Of a stretch of DNA of 64,000 nt, positions 33,542 to 41,774 are shown piece after piece. Below the pieces are notes generated by a model, which worked only from the letters and a program-made list of their open reading frames with translations, had not been told where the DNA came from and did not search any database. Position 1 is the stretch's first letter; each line of letters opens with the position of its first letter. The DNA comes from Paenibacillus sophorae (GTDB taxonomy: Bacteria; Bacillota; Bacilli; Paenibacillales; Paenibacillaceae), in assembly GCF_018966525.1 (NCBI RefSeq), contig NZ_CP076607.1:1054001-1118000 (forward strand). The letters are read 5' to 3'. The translations under genes and the position numbers were made by a program.

Positions 33542-34843
33542 TTACTCAAGTACCCGGGCCGGCTGCGGAGCGGGAATAACCTCTCGCCCATCCATGTATT
33601 TACGCAATGCCTGCGGAATATAAATCGAACCGTCCTCCCGCTGGTGGTTCTCCAGCAGCGGAATAAGGATGCGCGGCGTGGCGGCAGCCGTATTGTTCAG
33701 CGTATGGCAGTACCGCAGCTTGCCATCCGCACCGCGATAGCGGATATTCGAGCGGCGCGCCTGGAAATCTAGCAGATTCGACGCCGAATGCGTCTCCCCG
33801 TAAGCGTTCCTTCCCGGCATCCAGGTCTCGATGTCGTACTGCTTGTGCGTCTTTAGCGACATGTCGCCGGTGCAGACAGCCACAACGCGGTAGGGCAGCT
33901 CTAGCAGCTGCAAAATATGCTCGGCGTTCGCCAGAATCTCCTGCAGCATGCTCTCCGACACCTCGGGGTCGTTCTCGCACAGGACGACCTGCTCGATCTT
34001 CGAGAACTGATGCACGCGGTACAGCCCGCGCACATCCCGGCCCGCCGAGCCGACCTCGCGGCGGAAGCAGGCCGACATCCCGGCCAGTCTCATCGGCGCT
34101 GCCAAGTCGATGATCTCGTCGCTGTATAGCGAGACAAGCGGAACTTCCGAAGTTCCCGCAAGCCAGCGGTTCTCGCCGCTTAGCTCATAAGTCTGGTCCT
34201 CTCCGCCGGGGAAGAACCCGGTGCGCACAAGCGTCTCCGGCCGGACGATAGTGGGCACGTCCATGACCGTAAACCCCCTGGCGGCAAGCACGTCAAGCGC
34301 GAGCCGCTGAACGGCGAGATGCAGATACAGCCCGGTTCCCTTCAGCGTATAGCTGCGCGGTCCGCCCGCCTTCACGCCGCGCGGAATGTCGATGATGTCA
34401 TGCAGCTCGCCGAGCTCCACATGATCCCGGAGCGTGAAGCCGAACGCGGGCGGCTCCCCGCAGCGCCGGACCTCCACGTTGTCCTTGTCGCTCTCCCCGA
34501 TAGGCGTATCCTGCGATACGGGATTTGGTGCCCGCAGCATCAGCTCCCGGCATTTGGTCTCCGATTCGGCGAGCCGCGCTTCCACATCAGTCAGACGGCC
34601 GCCCAGTTCCCTGACCTGTTCTTTAACCGTTTCGCACTCCGCACGATTTCCCTGCCGAAGCAGCGTCTCGACTTCCTTGGTCAGCGCATTGCGCCGCGCC
34701 CGCAGCTCTTCGGTCTCTTGGCGCAGGCCGCGCCGGCGGTCGTCCCATTCCAGCAGCTCATCAAGCGGGAAATCCACCTTTTTCCACTTGGCCGTCTGTC
34801 TGACAAGCTCCTCGTTCTCCCTGATCCAAACCATGTCCAGCAT
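33542..34843 (-). CDS. serS: Serine--tRNA ligase
   Basis: 433 aa, class II synthetase. The N-terminal long antiparallel coiled coil (about 30-105) binds the tRNA-Ser variable arm. The catalytic core has motif 2 (FRREVGSAGRDVRGLYRVHQ) and motif 3-type residues, with GETHSASNLLDFQARR in the active-site region. AAAGGAGC before the ATG at 34843 is preferred over the longer frame. Expression is controlled by a T-box leader directly upstream. In many Paenibacillus genomes a T-box-regulated serS is a second copy; whether this is the only one cannot be told. Confidence 0.95.
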   Translation of the reverse strand: MLDMVWIRENEELVRQTAKWKKVDFPLDELLEWDDRRRGLRQETEELRARRNALTKEVETLLRQGNRAECETVKEQVRELGGRLTDVEARLAESETKCRELMLRAPNPVSQDTPIGESDKDNVEVRRCGEPPAFGFTLRDHVELGELHDIIDIPRGVKAGGPRSYTLKGTGLYLHLAVQRLALDVLAARGFTVMDVPTIVRPETLVRTGFFPGGEDQTYELSGENRWLAGTSEVPLVSLYSDEIIDLAAPMRLAGMSACFRREVGSAGRDVRGLYRVHQFSKIEQVVLCENDPEVSESMLQEILANAEHILQLLELPYRVVAVCTGDMSLKTHKQYDIETWMPGRNAYGETHSASNLLDFQARRSNIRYRGADGKLRYCHTLNNTAAATPRILIPLLENHQREDGSIYIPQALRKYMDGREVIPAPQPARVLE

Positions 34844-34872
34844 AACCGTTCGCTCCTTTTTGTGAAAAAATA

Positions 34873-35087
34873 CAAAAAACGCCCTCATCCATGGGACGAG
34901 GAGCGTCAGCTCGCGGTGCCACCCAGGTTGACCGAACCCGGCCTCAAACAGCGGTATTCGATCCTCTTTGGTCTTCGCGGTAACGGGCGAAACCCGGTAG
35001 ACTTAGAGAGCGGTCTTGATGCCGCCCCGGTCGCAAACGCCTCACGGTTGGATGCCGGTCGTTGGCCTGATCGGGATGTGATGTTGC
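34873..35087 (-). ncRNA. T-box riboswitch leader of serS
   Basis: On the minus strand the T-box sequence CTGGGTGGCACCGCGA (34911-34926) is followed by a terminator hairpin, ACGCTCCTCGTCC with GGATGAGGGCGT (34906 down to 34879), and a T run. The mutually exclusive antiterminator uses the T-box bulge to sense uncharged tRNA. The upstream stem region lies between 34930 and 35087. I could not assign the specifier triplet with confidence; serine is implied by the gene. Confidence 0.9.
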
Positions 35088-35092
35088 CGTTT

Positions 35093-35121
35093 AGTATAGC
35101 GCAGGAAGGTGTTAATGGCAA
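35093..35121 (-). promoter_or_regulatory. Promoter of serS
   Basis: On the minus strand TTGCCA (35116-35121), a 17-base spacer and TATACT (35093-35098). It initiates just upstream of the T-box leader. Confidence 0.7.
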
Positions 35122-35429
35122 GGCAACAGAGCGGAAGTTGGCAGAGCGTAGTATTGGCGGGTCCTAATTCTTTCTCATCCGTCAGGATTATCCACACAGA
35201 AGTTTGGGTTCAACACTAAAGTGAGGCTTGACAAATACAGATTCCCTTGTTCAACCTGACGCGTCAGGGCATGTTTGTTTGGGACCGTCCGTCTGGCTGG
35301 CAAAACAGCTCAAGTGCAGTTTTTTTCATCGAAAGCGTCGGTTATCAGGAAGTTCCTGTGATTGTGCAGGGATTTCAACTGTGCGGAATGAATTTGAGGT
35401 TGAACAAGCCCCCAAAAATGCACAGTCGG
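35122..35429. other. Non-coding gap between serS promoter and IS3 element
   Basis: There is no credible gene here. It contains a perfect 14-bp palindrome CCTGACGCGTCAGG (35255-35268) and a T-rich segment starting AGTGCAG (about 35313) that resembles, in inverted orientation, a segment on the far side of the IS3 element. It is probably the left half of an intergenic region split by the insertion. Confidence 0.4.
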
Positions 35430-35502
35430 CTAGGCCCCTTTAATCCGGAGTCATCCCCTACAATTAAGATTCGTTCGTACAATAACTCTTTATTTCGAGC
35501 TC

Positions 35503-36404
35503 TTACATGGCTTTATGAAATTTCGATGAGTCCTCCAGCGTTTTGACCCATTCTGAAAACTGCGCAGGAGGCATTAATTTTAAGCTGCCATGCATCTTGC
35601 GGTTGTTGTAGAAGTCCATGTATTGATCAAGGGCCTCGTAGGCTTCCTCGAAGGTCCTGAACTCTTTTTTGCTGAACAGATCGCGTTCCAATAAGCTATG
35701 AAATGATTCAATGTATGCATTCATATTCGGTGTCCGCGGCGGGATGCGTTCGTGAATCATATCCAGGCTCTCACAGGTATCTCCAAATAACTTGCTGACG
35801 AATTGCGGCCCGTTGTCTGTTCGAATCACGGGCATGACTTCTTCGGATTGGAGACGACTCTGTAGCGCCCGCCATAGGGTTTGGACCGCATGCTTGGCCT
35901 CACATACGGGTCCTCTGTACTGCTGGACCACGACACGGTCAAACACATCAATGATGCTAAGTACAAAAAAGAAACGTTCCTGGCCGATGATATAGCCGTA
36001 CTTAATGTCCATTTGCCACAACTGGTTGGACCCGGTGACAACCCGGTTTTTAGGGAGCCGGCGTGGATGTGAAGGGAGCGCTTACGGGATTGCTGAAGAA
36101 TCCCTAGCTCCTTACACAAGCGATACGCTTTCTTCTTATTCAGCTTTACGTTGTACCGGTTACGAATACATTGCGCAAGAAGTTTGTAGCCATAGACATG
36201 CTCTTCGCCTTCGAGGAGCTCAAGCAGCCACTCCTTGATTTGTTCATCACAGACTCTCTCTCCCGTAACCGTGAAGGAGTGGCCCGGTACCGGACGGCCC
36301 AGCTGGCTTTCTGCCTGACGTGTTGTTGCCGGACAGACCCCCCGTTTTTTGCGATCGTAGTACGTCGATTCGGATAATCCAAGGATGCGCAGAACCCATG
36401 CCAC
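35503..36404 (-). pseudogene. IS3 transposase OrfB, broken by a -1 base frameshift
   Basis: Two overlapping frames together encode a full OrfB with an rve/DDE core. The upstream part (from GTG 36404; AWVLRILGLSESTYYDRK) carries the HTH_21-like region, HVYGYKLLAQ and HIHAGS. The downstream part begins KNRVVTGSNQLWQMDIKYG and contains the catalytic triad (QMD, RTDNGPQF, AYIESFHS). The frame breaks near 36053 within a C-run followed by CTAAAAAC; adding one C restores one continuous reading frame. In the intact element translation enters from orfA by -1 frameshifting at A-AAA-AAG. Confidence 0.88.
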
Positions 36405-36433
36405 CGGTTCACCCCGCTTAATAAATAGGTCTG

Positions 36434-36763
36434 CTACTTCGAATTTTTCGGATAAGCGGGGGGGTTCTTTTTTAGCAGTTCACGGAGAATCTCAAGCTCC
36501 AGTTCTTTTTCTCCAAGCACCTTCATGGCTTTTTCGTAGCGTTGTTCCACATCCTGCAGTCGCTGAAGTTCTTGCAGATGCTCATCTGCAACCGGAATAT
36601 CTTCTGGTGGAATCGAGTCACGATGATCCCTGATCCAACCACGTATGGTTTCGGGATGGATGTCATACATACGGGATAATACCCCCACCTTAACTCCAGC
36701 CAACGCTTCCTTCACAATTTTAAGCCGTGCTTCCTCTTTCAGCCTCTTTCCCATTCTCGTCAT
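36434..36763 (-). CDS. IS3-family transposase OrfA
   Basis: 109 aa. The helix-turn-helix region (about 8-50) includes YDIHPETIRGWIRDH. A C-terminal leucine-zipper-like coiled coil (60-95) is used for multimerisation. It ends ELLKKNPPAYPKNSK, with the codons CTA AAA AAG providing the programmed -1 slippery site. AAGGGAGAG precedes the ATG. OrfA binds the terminal inverted repeats; alone it acts as a repressor of transposition. Confidence 0.9.
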   Translation of the reverse strand: MTRMGKRLKEEARLKIVKEALAGVKVGVLSRMYDIHPETIRGWIRDHRDSIPPEDIPVADEHLQELQRLQDVEQRYEKAMKVLGEKELELEILRELLKKNPPAYPKNSK

Positions 36764-36826
36764 CTCTCCCTTATCTCCAGTTTAAATTATTGGGTGGGAG
36801 GACTCCAGTTTGTTTAGGGGGCCTAG

Positions 36827-37211
36827 GAGCAGTTACAGGCGCGTTACCCCGTGGCTGCTTCAAATGGAAAAAAAGATGCACTATTTCAGGTTTTCTGCCC
36901 TATCCTGCTTACTCGCGCCCATTGAAGTTCGGATTACGTGGGCAGTTTGCCCGCCGCTACGGCTGCGGCCGTAACCTCTTCTTTCTTGCGGAGTACTGTT
37001 CTAGAAGAGAGTTTGCCGCGTTCGAACATCTGTGCGGTATTTGATGCTTAAAGGAGCCTCTCGCCAAGATCTCATTATTTGCAGGCTCGTTCCATGCTTT
37101 AGAGCTCGTCCGCGTTGACATGGGCAGTGTCCCTTTGTTACGATAATTTAAATTTAAGTTATTGTCGGGTTTGCGGGGCCCTTGCTCCCTGACCGACAGA
37201 AGAGGTGGAAA
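36827..37211. other. Non-coding gap right of the IS3 element
   Basis: 385 bases with no credible gene. An A7 run beside TGCACTATTTC (about 36870-36890) looks like the inverted counterpart of the T-rich segment left of the IS. An AT-rich palindromic patch around 37145-37160 (ATTTAAATTTAAGT) could be part of the promoter region of the following reductase gene, but no clear -35/-10 pair was found. Confidence 0.35.
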
Positions 37212-37766
37212 GTGGCTAAGATTGTAGTGATTAATGGAACGCCGTCGCTCGTATCGCGCATCAATGCGGTGATCGAGTATGCAGAGAATGCGCTTGGCGG
37301 CAAAGGATTTGAGGTCGAGCGGATCAATGTGGCGGAGCTGCCGCCGGAAGATCTGATTCATACGAAGTTCGAGAGTGAAGCGATTGTCAAAGCGAACGGC
37401 CTCGTGGCGGAAGCGGACGCTCTGATCATTGTAAGTCCGGTATACAAAGCTTCCTATACGGGGGTTCTCAAGACGTTTCTGGATCTGATTCCCCAAAAAG
37501 GGCTTGCCGGAAAAATCGTGCTTCCGCTCTTTATGGGCGGCAGCCTTGCGCATCTGCTCACGATTGATTATGCGCTGAAACCGGTATTGTCCGTGCTGGG
37601 CGCGCGCTACATCCTCGGCGGCGTGTACGCGGTGGACTCCCAGGTTGTGCGTAATGATGCCGGAGCGGTGGAGATTGCCGAAGAGCTGCAGCTGCGGCTG
37701 GACAATGCGCTGGGTGAGTTCGCGGAAGAGACGGAGCTGAAAGCTGGCCGCAAGGCGCGGGACTAG
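37212..37766 (+). CDS. NADPH-dependent FMN reductase (SsuE/MsuE-like)
   Basis: 184 aa flavodoxin-like fold. The N-terminus AKIVVINGTPSLVSRINAV binds the FMN phosphate. The central LIIVSPVYKASYTGVLKTFLD, then IPQKGLAGKIVLPL, is the family signature, with GSLAHLLTIDYALKPVLSVL typical of SsuE/MsuE-type reductases. It supplies reduced FMN to a monooxygenase, classically alkanesulfonate desulfonation, but no ssuD lies beside it. The GTG at 37212 follows AGAGGTGG and is preferred over the longer open frame. It has its own terminator. Confidence 0.87.
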   Translation: MAKIVVINGTPSLVSRINAVIEYAENALGGKGFEVERINVAELPPEDLIHTKFESEAIVKANGLVAEADALIIVSPVYKASYTGVLKTFLDLIPQKGLAGKIVLPLFMGGSLAHLLTIDYALKPVLSVLGARYILGGVYAVDSQVVRNDAGAVEIAEELQLRLDNALGEFAEETELKAGRKARD

Positions 37767-37836
37767 CCGCTTTGGATAGACGAATTCCGGGATGAAAGAC
37801 CTACAGCTGAAAAAAGGATCATGTAGTACGAAAAAA

Positions 37837-37871
37837 GCAGTCTATCCTCAGGCCGAGGACAGGCTGCTTTT
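37837..37871 (+). terminator. Intrinsic terminator of the FMN reductase gene
   Basis: The stem GCAG-tCT-aTCCTC with GAGGA-cAG-gCTGC (37837-37849, 37855-37867) is followed by TTTTT and preceded by an A6 run. Confidence 0.85.
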
Positions 37872-37907
37872 TCTCTTTCAGCCTGAATCGTTCCGTGGGA
37901 ATCTTCA

Positions 37908-37936
37908 TTGACATAGGAAAATAATCATGCTAGATT
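37908..37936 (+). promoter_or_regulatory. Promoter of the chemotaxis receptor gene
   Basis: TTGACA (37908-37913), a 17-base spacer, TAGATT (37931-37936). It is of sigma-A type; I did not see the TAAA-N15-GCCGATAT pattern expected for sigma-D chemotaxis genes. Confidence 0.55.
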
Positions 37937-37992
37937 TCATAGTAATTTAGTAGGAATAGTATACTTTTAAAGATTGAAAAGGGGTAAAGGTC

Positions 37993-40395
37993 ATGAGTTC
38001 ATTGGTTAGAGCGCTTAAAGCGAGAAGTACATGGAGATTTTTTGGACTGCAGCCGGGAATCGCTTTGTTGAATAGGCTATCCTTTCTCGGAAAGTTTACT
38101 CTAATCGGGATAGCGGTGCTGGTTCCCGTGCTTGTATTGGCCGGACAATCGGCAGTCGAATCACGAAGCTCGGTCGCGGTCGTTAGGGGCCAGATTGACG
38201 GGCTGAAGGCTGTTCAGATATCGGGCGGACTTTTGCGGCTGTTGGAGCGGCATTCCATTTTGCAGGCAGGGACCTATGCAGGGATACCGGATACCGGAGA
38301 GCTAAAGACAGTCGAAGCCGAGATCGACCAAACCATAAACTCTCTTGAGGCCAATCAGGCCGCATTCCCTAACGATGCTTCACTGCATGAGAAATGGAAC
38401 GCCTATAAAGACCAGTGGAATAATGTTAAAACACAAGGGCCGGACTTAAGACGCCTGGAAAGCCTCGACGTACATATGAAGCTGTTGACTCAGACAGTGG
38501 ATCTGATAGACCTTCTGGCGTTAAAGTCGGAACTTTTGCTGGAGAACGATCCGGGGCTGTTCCTGATAAAAGAGGAAACTCTTCGTAAGTTCCCTTCGTT
38601 CCTGCTTCAGCTCGGACTGTTTCAAACCGACACGCTGACTGCGGTAACGCAGACCACGATCGACGATGTTGTCAAGAACACGATAGCCGCGGACTGGGAT
38701 TCTGTGCAGAGTGGGTGGAGGAGTATTTATGCGCCGTCTGCGGGCTCTACCGAGCAGGAAGACCCTGCACTCAAGAAGGTGAGAGCGGCGGATGCGGAAA
38801 CGCAGGAGAGTGTCGAGCTTGCGCTTGAAAAAGTGGAATCCGGGGTATTGATGCCGCTGAAGGTAGCGATGAATCAGGAGGAATGGCTGCAGCTGTCGGA
38901 GAACGCGCTGGACCGTTCTTTTGCGCAGTGGAATGGACGAATCGACTGGGTCAACGACAGATTGGAACGGCAGGTTCAGGATGGCAACCGGCAGGCCTTC
39001 TGGACTCAACTGATCGGAGGAGGGGCGATTCTGCTCTCTCTGTATTTGTTCACGGCACTTTACCGCTCGATTACCCGTGTAGTGACCGAGATCAAGCAGA
39101 CGGCCTCCCGGATGGCCGACGGGGATCTATCCGCCCGGTTTCACGTTGACACGAAAGACGAGCTAAGGGTTGTAGCCGACAGCTTTAATCATATTGCCGA
39201 ATCGTTCAAGTCCGTTCTAACCGAAATCAGCCAGTCTTCCAGTCAATTGGCGGCCTCTGCCGGGCAGCTGTCCCTCAGCGCCAAGCAAACATCCAAAGCG
39301 TCCGGGCATATCGCGGGGATTACGGAGAAAATCGCCGACGGCGCCGGTCTTCAGGTGCTTAGGGTGGAAGAAAGCGTACATACCATTCATGAGGTCGCTT
39401 CACAAATACAGCAAATCTCCGAACGTGCATTATCGGTTGCGGAGACGACTACCACAGCCTCCGACAAATCGTCCAAAGGGGGAGAGGCGGTCCGGACTGT
39501 ATCAGAACAGATGAAATCCATCAGCGGCTCTGTTGACAGAGTAGGAAAGGTAATTGTCCGGCTGTCATCCATTTCTCAGGAAGTTGGACAAATGAATGAG
39601 GTCATTACGCAATTGTCGCAGCAGACCCACTTATTGTCGCTTAACGCCGCCATTGAAGCAGCCAGGGCGGGAGAGCACGGACGGGGCTTCTCGGTAGTCG
39701 CCGAGGAGGTAAAAAATCTTGCAGAGCAGTCCTCCCAATCAGCCGAACAGATCGCCGGCCTCATTCAGACGATTCGCTCCGATATCGGCAATGCGGCGTA
39801 TTCCATGCAGGAGGCCACGAAGGAAGTGGAGCTTGGGATGGAGCTTGTCCATACGGCGGGCAGTTTGTTCAGCGAGATTGAACATTATGTCGATGAGGTG
39901 AAGAGCCAGGTTCAGGAAGTATCGGCGGCAACCCAGCAAATCTCAGCCGGTACAGGGTATGTCGTGCAATCGATTCAAGGCATCTCCGACGTAGCGCAAA
40001 CCACCGCATCCGGAACTCAGGACGTCTCCGCCGCAGCCGAGCAGCAGCTGGCTTCGATGGAAGAGATGTCTTCCTCCTTCCATGCTGTAACCGATATGGC
40101 GGAAGGGATGCAGGAGCTTGTAAGCCGCTTCCGGTGTAGAAGCCGCTATTTCCGGCTACGCCCTGAAAAGAAAATGAGTGCAGTATCAGCAAACGAATCC
40201 ATCCTCTGCTTTAGGCGGAATGGATTCGTTTTTGGGTTTGAGACATTTTGCAGCTGCATGGTTCAGTCTGAGGGTTCCGTTGTTTGCCTTGTTCCGGTAT
40301 CGGCGGCTTTTTGTACCGCGTCGATCAATGTGTGGGCGGCCAGTGCAGTATGGAAATCGGGGGCCAGGCGGGTGTTCCCCTCCAGATCGCTATAA
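37993..40395 (+). CDS. Methyl-accepting chemotaxis protein with disrupted stop codon
   Basis: Membrane receptor. TM1 lies about residues 37-57 and a helical extracellular sensor spans about 60-330. TM2 (337-360), HAMP (360-412) and a long signalling coiled coil whose tip contains the conserved HLLSLNAAIEAARAGEHGRG, then FSVVAEEVKNLAEQS, follow. It relays ligand or energy signals to CheA/CheW. The native end should be ...LVSRFRV-stop near 40139; here the frame misses a TAG at 40137-40139 by one base (CGGTGTAG instead of CGGGTGTAG) and continues 85 codons through the terminator, antisense to the next gene. A one-base deletion or sequencing error is likely. GGGGTAAAGG lies upstream of the ATG. 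Confidence 0.9.
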   Translation: MSSLVRALKARSTWRFFGLQPGIALLNRLSFLGKFTLIGIAVLVPVLVLAGQSAVESRSSVAVVRGQIDGLKAVQISGGLLRLLERHSILQAGTYAGIPDTGELKTVEAEIDQTINSLEANQAAFPNDASLHEKWNAYKDQWNNVKTQGPDLRRLESLDVHMKLLTQTVDLIDLLALKSELLLENDPGLFLIKEETLRKFPSFLLQLGLFQTDTLTAVTQTTIDDVVKNTIAADWDSVQSGWRSIYAPSAGSTEQEDPALKKVRAADAETQESVELALEKVESGVLMPLKVAMNQEEWLQLSENALDRSFAQWNGRIDWVNDRLERQVQDGNRQAFWTQLIGGGAILLSLYLFTALYRSITRVVTEIKQTASRMADGDLSARFHVDTKDELRVVADSFNHIAESFKSVLTEISQSSSQLAASAGQLSLSAKQTSKASGHIAGITEKIADGAGLQVLRVEESVHTIHEVASQIQQISERALSVAETTTTASDKSSKGGEAVRTVSEQMKSISGSVDRVGKVIVRLSSISQEVGQMNEVITQLSQQTHLLSLNAAIEAARAGEHGRGFSVVAEEVKNLAEQSSQSAEQIAGLIQTIRSDIGNAAYSMQEATKEVELGMELVHTAGSLFSEIEHYVDEVKSQVQEVSAATQQISAGTGYVVQSIQGISDVAQTTASGTQDVSAAAEQQLASMEEMSSSFHAVTDMAEGMQELVSRFRCRSRYFRLRPEKKMSAVSANESILCFRRNGFVFGFETFCSCMVQSEGSVVCLVPVSAAFCTASINVWAASAVWKSGARRVFPSRSL
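40192..40234. terminator. Terminator of the chemotaxis receptor gene
   Basis: AACGAATCCAT (40192-40202) pairs perfectly with ATGGATTCGTT (40220-40230), followed by a T run. It lies inside the extended reading frame of the receptor, arguing that the true stop was upstream of it. Confidence 0.88.
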
Positions 40396-41384
40396 ATCTG
40401 CCTGTACAGCCCGGCCAGATTAAACGCCGGACCGGCTGTCAGGCCCGAAGGCTGCAAAGTATACTGCGGCGGAATGGGCAGTTCGCCGAAGGCTTTGTTG
40501 CCCGGATGCGCTCCCTTCAGCGTGAAAGAGTCGATTTGAAACATGAAGTTCTCGTTTGATTGCAGGACCAAATCGCCTTCTGTCCCGTTTATTTCAATGA
40601 AAAAATTTCCTGTGTGGGTATTACGGATATGGGTATTCATTATCGCGCCGCCCGCCAATTTTCCGGTAATGATCACATGGTCGGGCGAAGTGGATTGAAC
40701 GATTTCCCCTGTTTCCATAATGGGTATCCGGTCCGCTTGCGTCTCAAGAATGGCCGACACTTCCGAGAAGGGTCCGAACAGATACGTCATCCCATCGAGC
40801 AAATGCCCGGCGGCTATGGTTAGATGGTTCGCTCCGTTTGTCTTGTCCAGTAAATAGACCCGGGATTGAGGGATCTGCTTTGACCGCGTAGGGAACAGGG
40901 GCAGCGCGTAGCTGCAGTGTACGGCCCGGACTTCCCCGATATATCCCTCGGCTATCAAGTCTTTCAGGTAGCGGACAGCCGGGTTGGCCCGGGACTGCAG
41001 TCCGGTAAAGTGACGAACTCCCTTTTCTTCGGATGCATGGAGCAAGTGAGCCGCCTCAGTGGACGTTCGCCCGAGCGGAAACTCGCAAAAGACGGATTTT
41101 CCGGCGTCCAGAGCGGTTTGTACCAGCTTTTCATGCTCCGGGACTTTAACCGCGATGGTAACCAGATCGACATCCGGATGGATCGCAAGCTCATACGGAT
41201 CGGTAAAAGCATAGGGTACGCCAAAACGCTTCGCTGTTTCATCAGCGCTGCCTTGGCGGGTTGTGCAGACGGCGGCGGCCTGAAATTCAGGAAGCGCGAG
41301 CAATGCCGGAAGGTGGGCAACCCCTCCCCAGGAACCGTTCATATTCGCACCAATGATACCGACTCCCCGCTTGTTTATTTTCAC
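40263..41384 (-). CDS. Gfo/Idh/MocA-family oxidoreductase
   Basis: 373 aa. The N-terminal Rossmann fold has GVGIIGANMNGSWG at the dinucleotide site. The EKxxxCEFPLG motif appears as GKSVFCEFPLGRT (the EKP equivalent, with Phe-Pro instead of Lys-Pro). The C-terminal alpha/beta domain includes SPDHVIITGKLAGGAI. The overall pattern is reminiscent of Gal80-like members that may bind rather than oxidise sugar, since the EKP lysine is absent. An ATG at 41405 lacks a ribosome site, while the GTG at 41384 follows AAGGAG by nine bases and is preferred. Its substrate is unknown. It is the last GC-rich gene before the AT-rich island. Confidence 0.87.
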   Translation of the reverse strand: MKINKRGVGIIGANMNGSWGGVAHLPALLALPEFQAAAVCTTRQGSADETAKRFGVPYAFTDPYELAIHPDVDLVTIAVKVPEHEKLVQTALDAGKSVFCEFPLGRTSTEAAHLLHASEEKGVRHFTGLQSRANPAVRYLKDLIAEGYIGEVRAVHCSYALPLFPTRSKQIPQSRVYLLDKTNGANHLTIAAGHLLDGMTYLFGPFSEVSAILETQADRIPIMETGEIVQSTSPDHVIITGKLAGGAIMNTHIRNTHTGNFFIEINGTEGDLVLQSNENFMFQIDSFTLKGAHPGNKAFGELPIPPQYTLQPSGLTAGPAFNLAGLYRQIYSDLEGNTRLAPDFHTALAAHTLIDAVQKAADTGTRQTTEPSD

Positions 41385-41531
41385 AACACCCAACTCCTTG
41401 TACATGGAATGTATGTTAGTTATAAAATGCGGCTATAACGTTACGATAATACAAGGACTGAGTTAATGTAAGTGGGCACTTTTTTGTTCCCGGGCGGGAA
41501 TGCCTAGCATTTTTGATGAGGAGTGTTGTCA

Positions 41532-41774
41532 TTGGTCAAGAAGGCGGATGGAGCGTCTGGAAATCAAGCAGGTTGGAAGCCGAAGGCGTGGCGTCACATC
41601 GCGAGCAGCTTCCGGAGGGAGGCGCGGCTAGTCTGGAAAAGGAAGCACAACAATAATTTCAAATTGTCCGGAAGTGCTCGTTTTTTTTACATGTCCTCCA
41701 TACTTCTCTGCTATTTTTTGAATATTGATAAGACCGTATCCGTGCAAATCAGGATCGGCTTTCAAGACTCGTAA
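41532..41774 (+). pseudogene. 5' remnant of a gene cut by the AT-rich island
   Basis: A TTG start at 41532 follows GAGGAG by nine bases and opens a basic, GC-rich N-terminus (VKKADGASGNQAGWKPKAWR, then HIASSFRREARLVWKR). At about 41,640 composition changes abruptly and the frame becomes antisense to the histidine kinase, stopping at 41774. It looks like a native gene start (about 35 codons) whose remainder was displaced by the incoming island. The original product is not identifiable from this fragment. Confidence 0.45.

Larger units (their letters stand above)
35430..36826 (-). mobile_element. IS3-family insertion sequence (orfB frameshifted)
   Basis: About 1.4 kb with orfA and orfB on the minus strand. 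Imperfect terminal inverted repeats are visible: CTAGGCCCCTTTA... from 35430 and, reading inward from 36826, CTAGGCCCCCTAAA..., both running into GGAGTC-xTCCC. orfA ends over a canonical A-AAA-AAG slippery heptamer, from which -1 frameshifting would make the OrfAB transposase. A clear target duplication was not found. orfB contains a one-base deletion, so this copy is probably not autonomous. Confidence 0.85.

Noticed and set aside
36040..36070. Programmed -1 frameshift within IS3 orfB at CTAAAAAC
   Set aside because: The zero-frame codons there (CTA AAA ACC) do not fit a slippery heptamer; a lost C in the preceding C-run explains the break, and the genuine A-AAA-AAG site is at the orfA/orfB junction.
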